Assembly (NCBI GenBank): GCA_023129325.1
Contig: JAGMCI010000017.1
Coordinates: 77,252 to 141,251, forward strand
Length of the DNA: 64,000 bases
Direction: 5' to 3'
Source: Caldifarciminota bacterium
Lineage (GTDB): Bacteria; Hydrothermota; UBA3073; JACQXS01; JAGMCI01
This document shows positions 63,738 to 64,000 of this stretch, in pieces (position 1 is the stretch's first letter; every line of letters starts with the position of its first letter). The position numbers and the translations under genes were made by a program. The notes below the pieces were generated by a model. The model was not told the DNA's origin. It saw nothing but the letters and a program-made list of their open reading frames with translations, and did no database searches.

Positions 63738-64000
63738 ATGAAAGTAATTATTGCAACTGGTGGAACTGGGGGACATATATTTACTGGACTTGCAATAGCA
63801 GAGGAATTAAAGGAGTTAGGAGGCGAAGTATTGATAGTGGGTTCTAAGTTTGGCCTGGAGACATCACTTGTGCCAAATTATGGCTATCGACTCAAACTCA
63901 CCTCTCAAAAACCACTATTAGGGAAGGGAGTGCTCAGGAAACTTGAGTTTCCGTTTTTCTTATTTATTTCATTTATCCAATCTTTAATTATACTGATAGA
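63738..64000 (+). CDS. murG: N-acetylglucosaminyl transferase (lipid II synthesis), 5' part
   Basis: Eighty-seven codons are present before the window ends. [35 protein letters not shown] is the MurG N-terminal signature, with the GGTGGH loop that binds lipid I. MurG adds GlcNAc to lipid I on the inner face of the membrane. The position after ftsW is standard. ATG 63738 is the only start that gives this N-terminus; the ATG at 63733 meets a stop at once. It was not in the ORF track because it is cut. Confidence 0.93.
   Translation, partial: MKVIIATGGTGGHIFTGLAIAEELKELGGEVLIVGSKFGLETSLVPNYGYRLKLTSQKPLLGKGVLRKLEFPFFLFISFIQSLIILI

Noticed and set aside
1-64000. Transposons, integrases, prophage, tRNA or rRNA genes
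   Set aside because: No protein or RNA with these signatures was seen when reading both strands; a tRNAscan or Infernal run would be needed for certainty.

Overview
The window is AT-rich bacterial chromosome, densely coding, with no rRNA, tRNA, integrase or transposase gene that I could find. It looks like a Gram-negative (diderm) member of an uncultured lineage. The evidence is a LolCD-type lipoprotein export pair, a probable outer-membrane barrel, two large secreted proteins with a C-terminal PNPFN / GRLI..L / SGVYFYKL-type sorting domain, and a MurE with the DNPR motif expected for meso-diaminopimelate. This mix (FCB-like sorting domains, McsA/McsB, low GC) fits candidate phyla such as WOR-3, Cloacimonadota or Hydrothermae; that placement is an inference from gene content only.

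Layout. 1-13.6 kb: end of a sodium:solute symporter, two helix-hairpin-helix genes, an L-2-hydroxyglutarate dehydrogenase-like oxidase, a 1143-aa secreted protein, an orphan LeuD-like subunit, a small envelope protein, an SPL-like radical SAM enzyme, a Nif3-like protein, a GNAT enzyme, a duplicated membrane protein and a nucleotidyltransferase with a small overlapping partner. 13.7-24.7 kb: a methyltransferase, then a long minus-strand run (lysS, lolC/E-like, lolD, four-helix-bundle gene, mcsA, mcsB, small ORF, coaX, RsmC-like, PolB-like exonuclease, tryptophanase-like lyase, ddl). 24.9-26.8 kb: fabD and fabG. 26.8-40.3 kb: a surface-polysaccharide locus with epimerase, five GT4 and one GT2 glycosyltransferases, flippase, GT-C-like protein, polymerase/ligase, DegT aminotransferase and initiating sugar transferase. 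40.3-53.2 kb: a YmdB-like phosphoesterase with altered metal ligands, a 990-aa secreted protein, a possible structured RNA/attenuator, HAD, MBL and DUF402 proteins, an ABC-F ATPase, a 12-TPR lipoprotein, an MFS transporter, a flavin reductase and a frameshifted methyltransferase. 53.3-64 kb: the division and cell-wall (dcw) cluster mraZ-rsmH-ftsL?-ftsI-murE-murF-mraY-murD-ftsW-murG.

The most unusual feature is a large, mixed population of short interspersed repeats, many palindromic, in both spacers and genes. GC-rich palindromes (CCTGCC...GGCAGG, TCCGCCTCAGGCGGA and relatives), a 31-bp element present in three copies, and several AT-rich families sit inside about a dozen and a half apparently intact genes without breaking the frame. 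They are densest in murE, murF, murD and ftsW. Other copies form the start or end of genes, and one inverted repeat supplies an entire signal-peptide-like N-terminus. This resembles the in-frame palindromic elements known from Rickettsia, but with several unrelated families in one genome.

A second pattern is transcription start: at many operon heads on both strands a sigma70-like -35/-10 pair lies so close to the start codon that the mRNA would be leaderless, while other genes carry strong Shine-Dalgarno sites.
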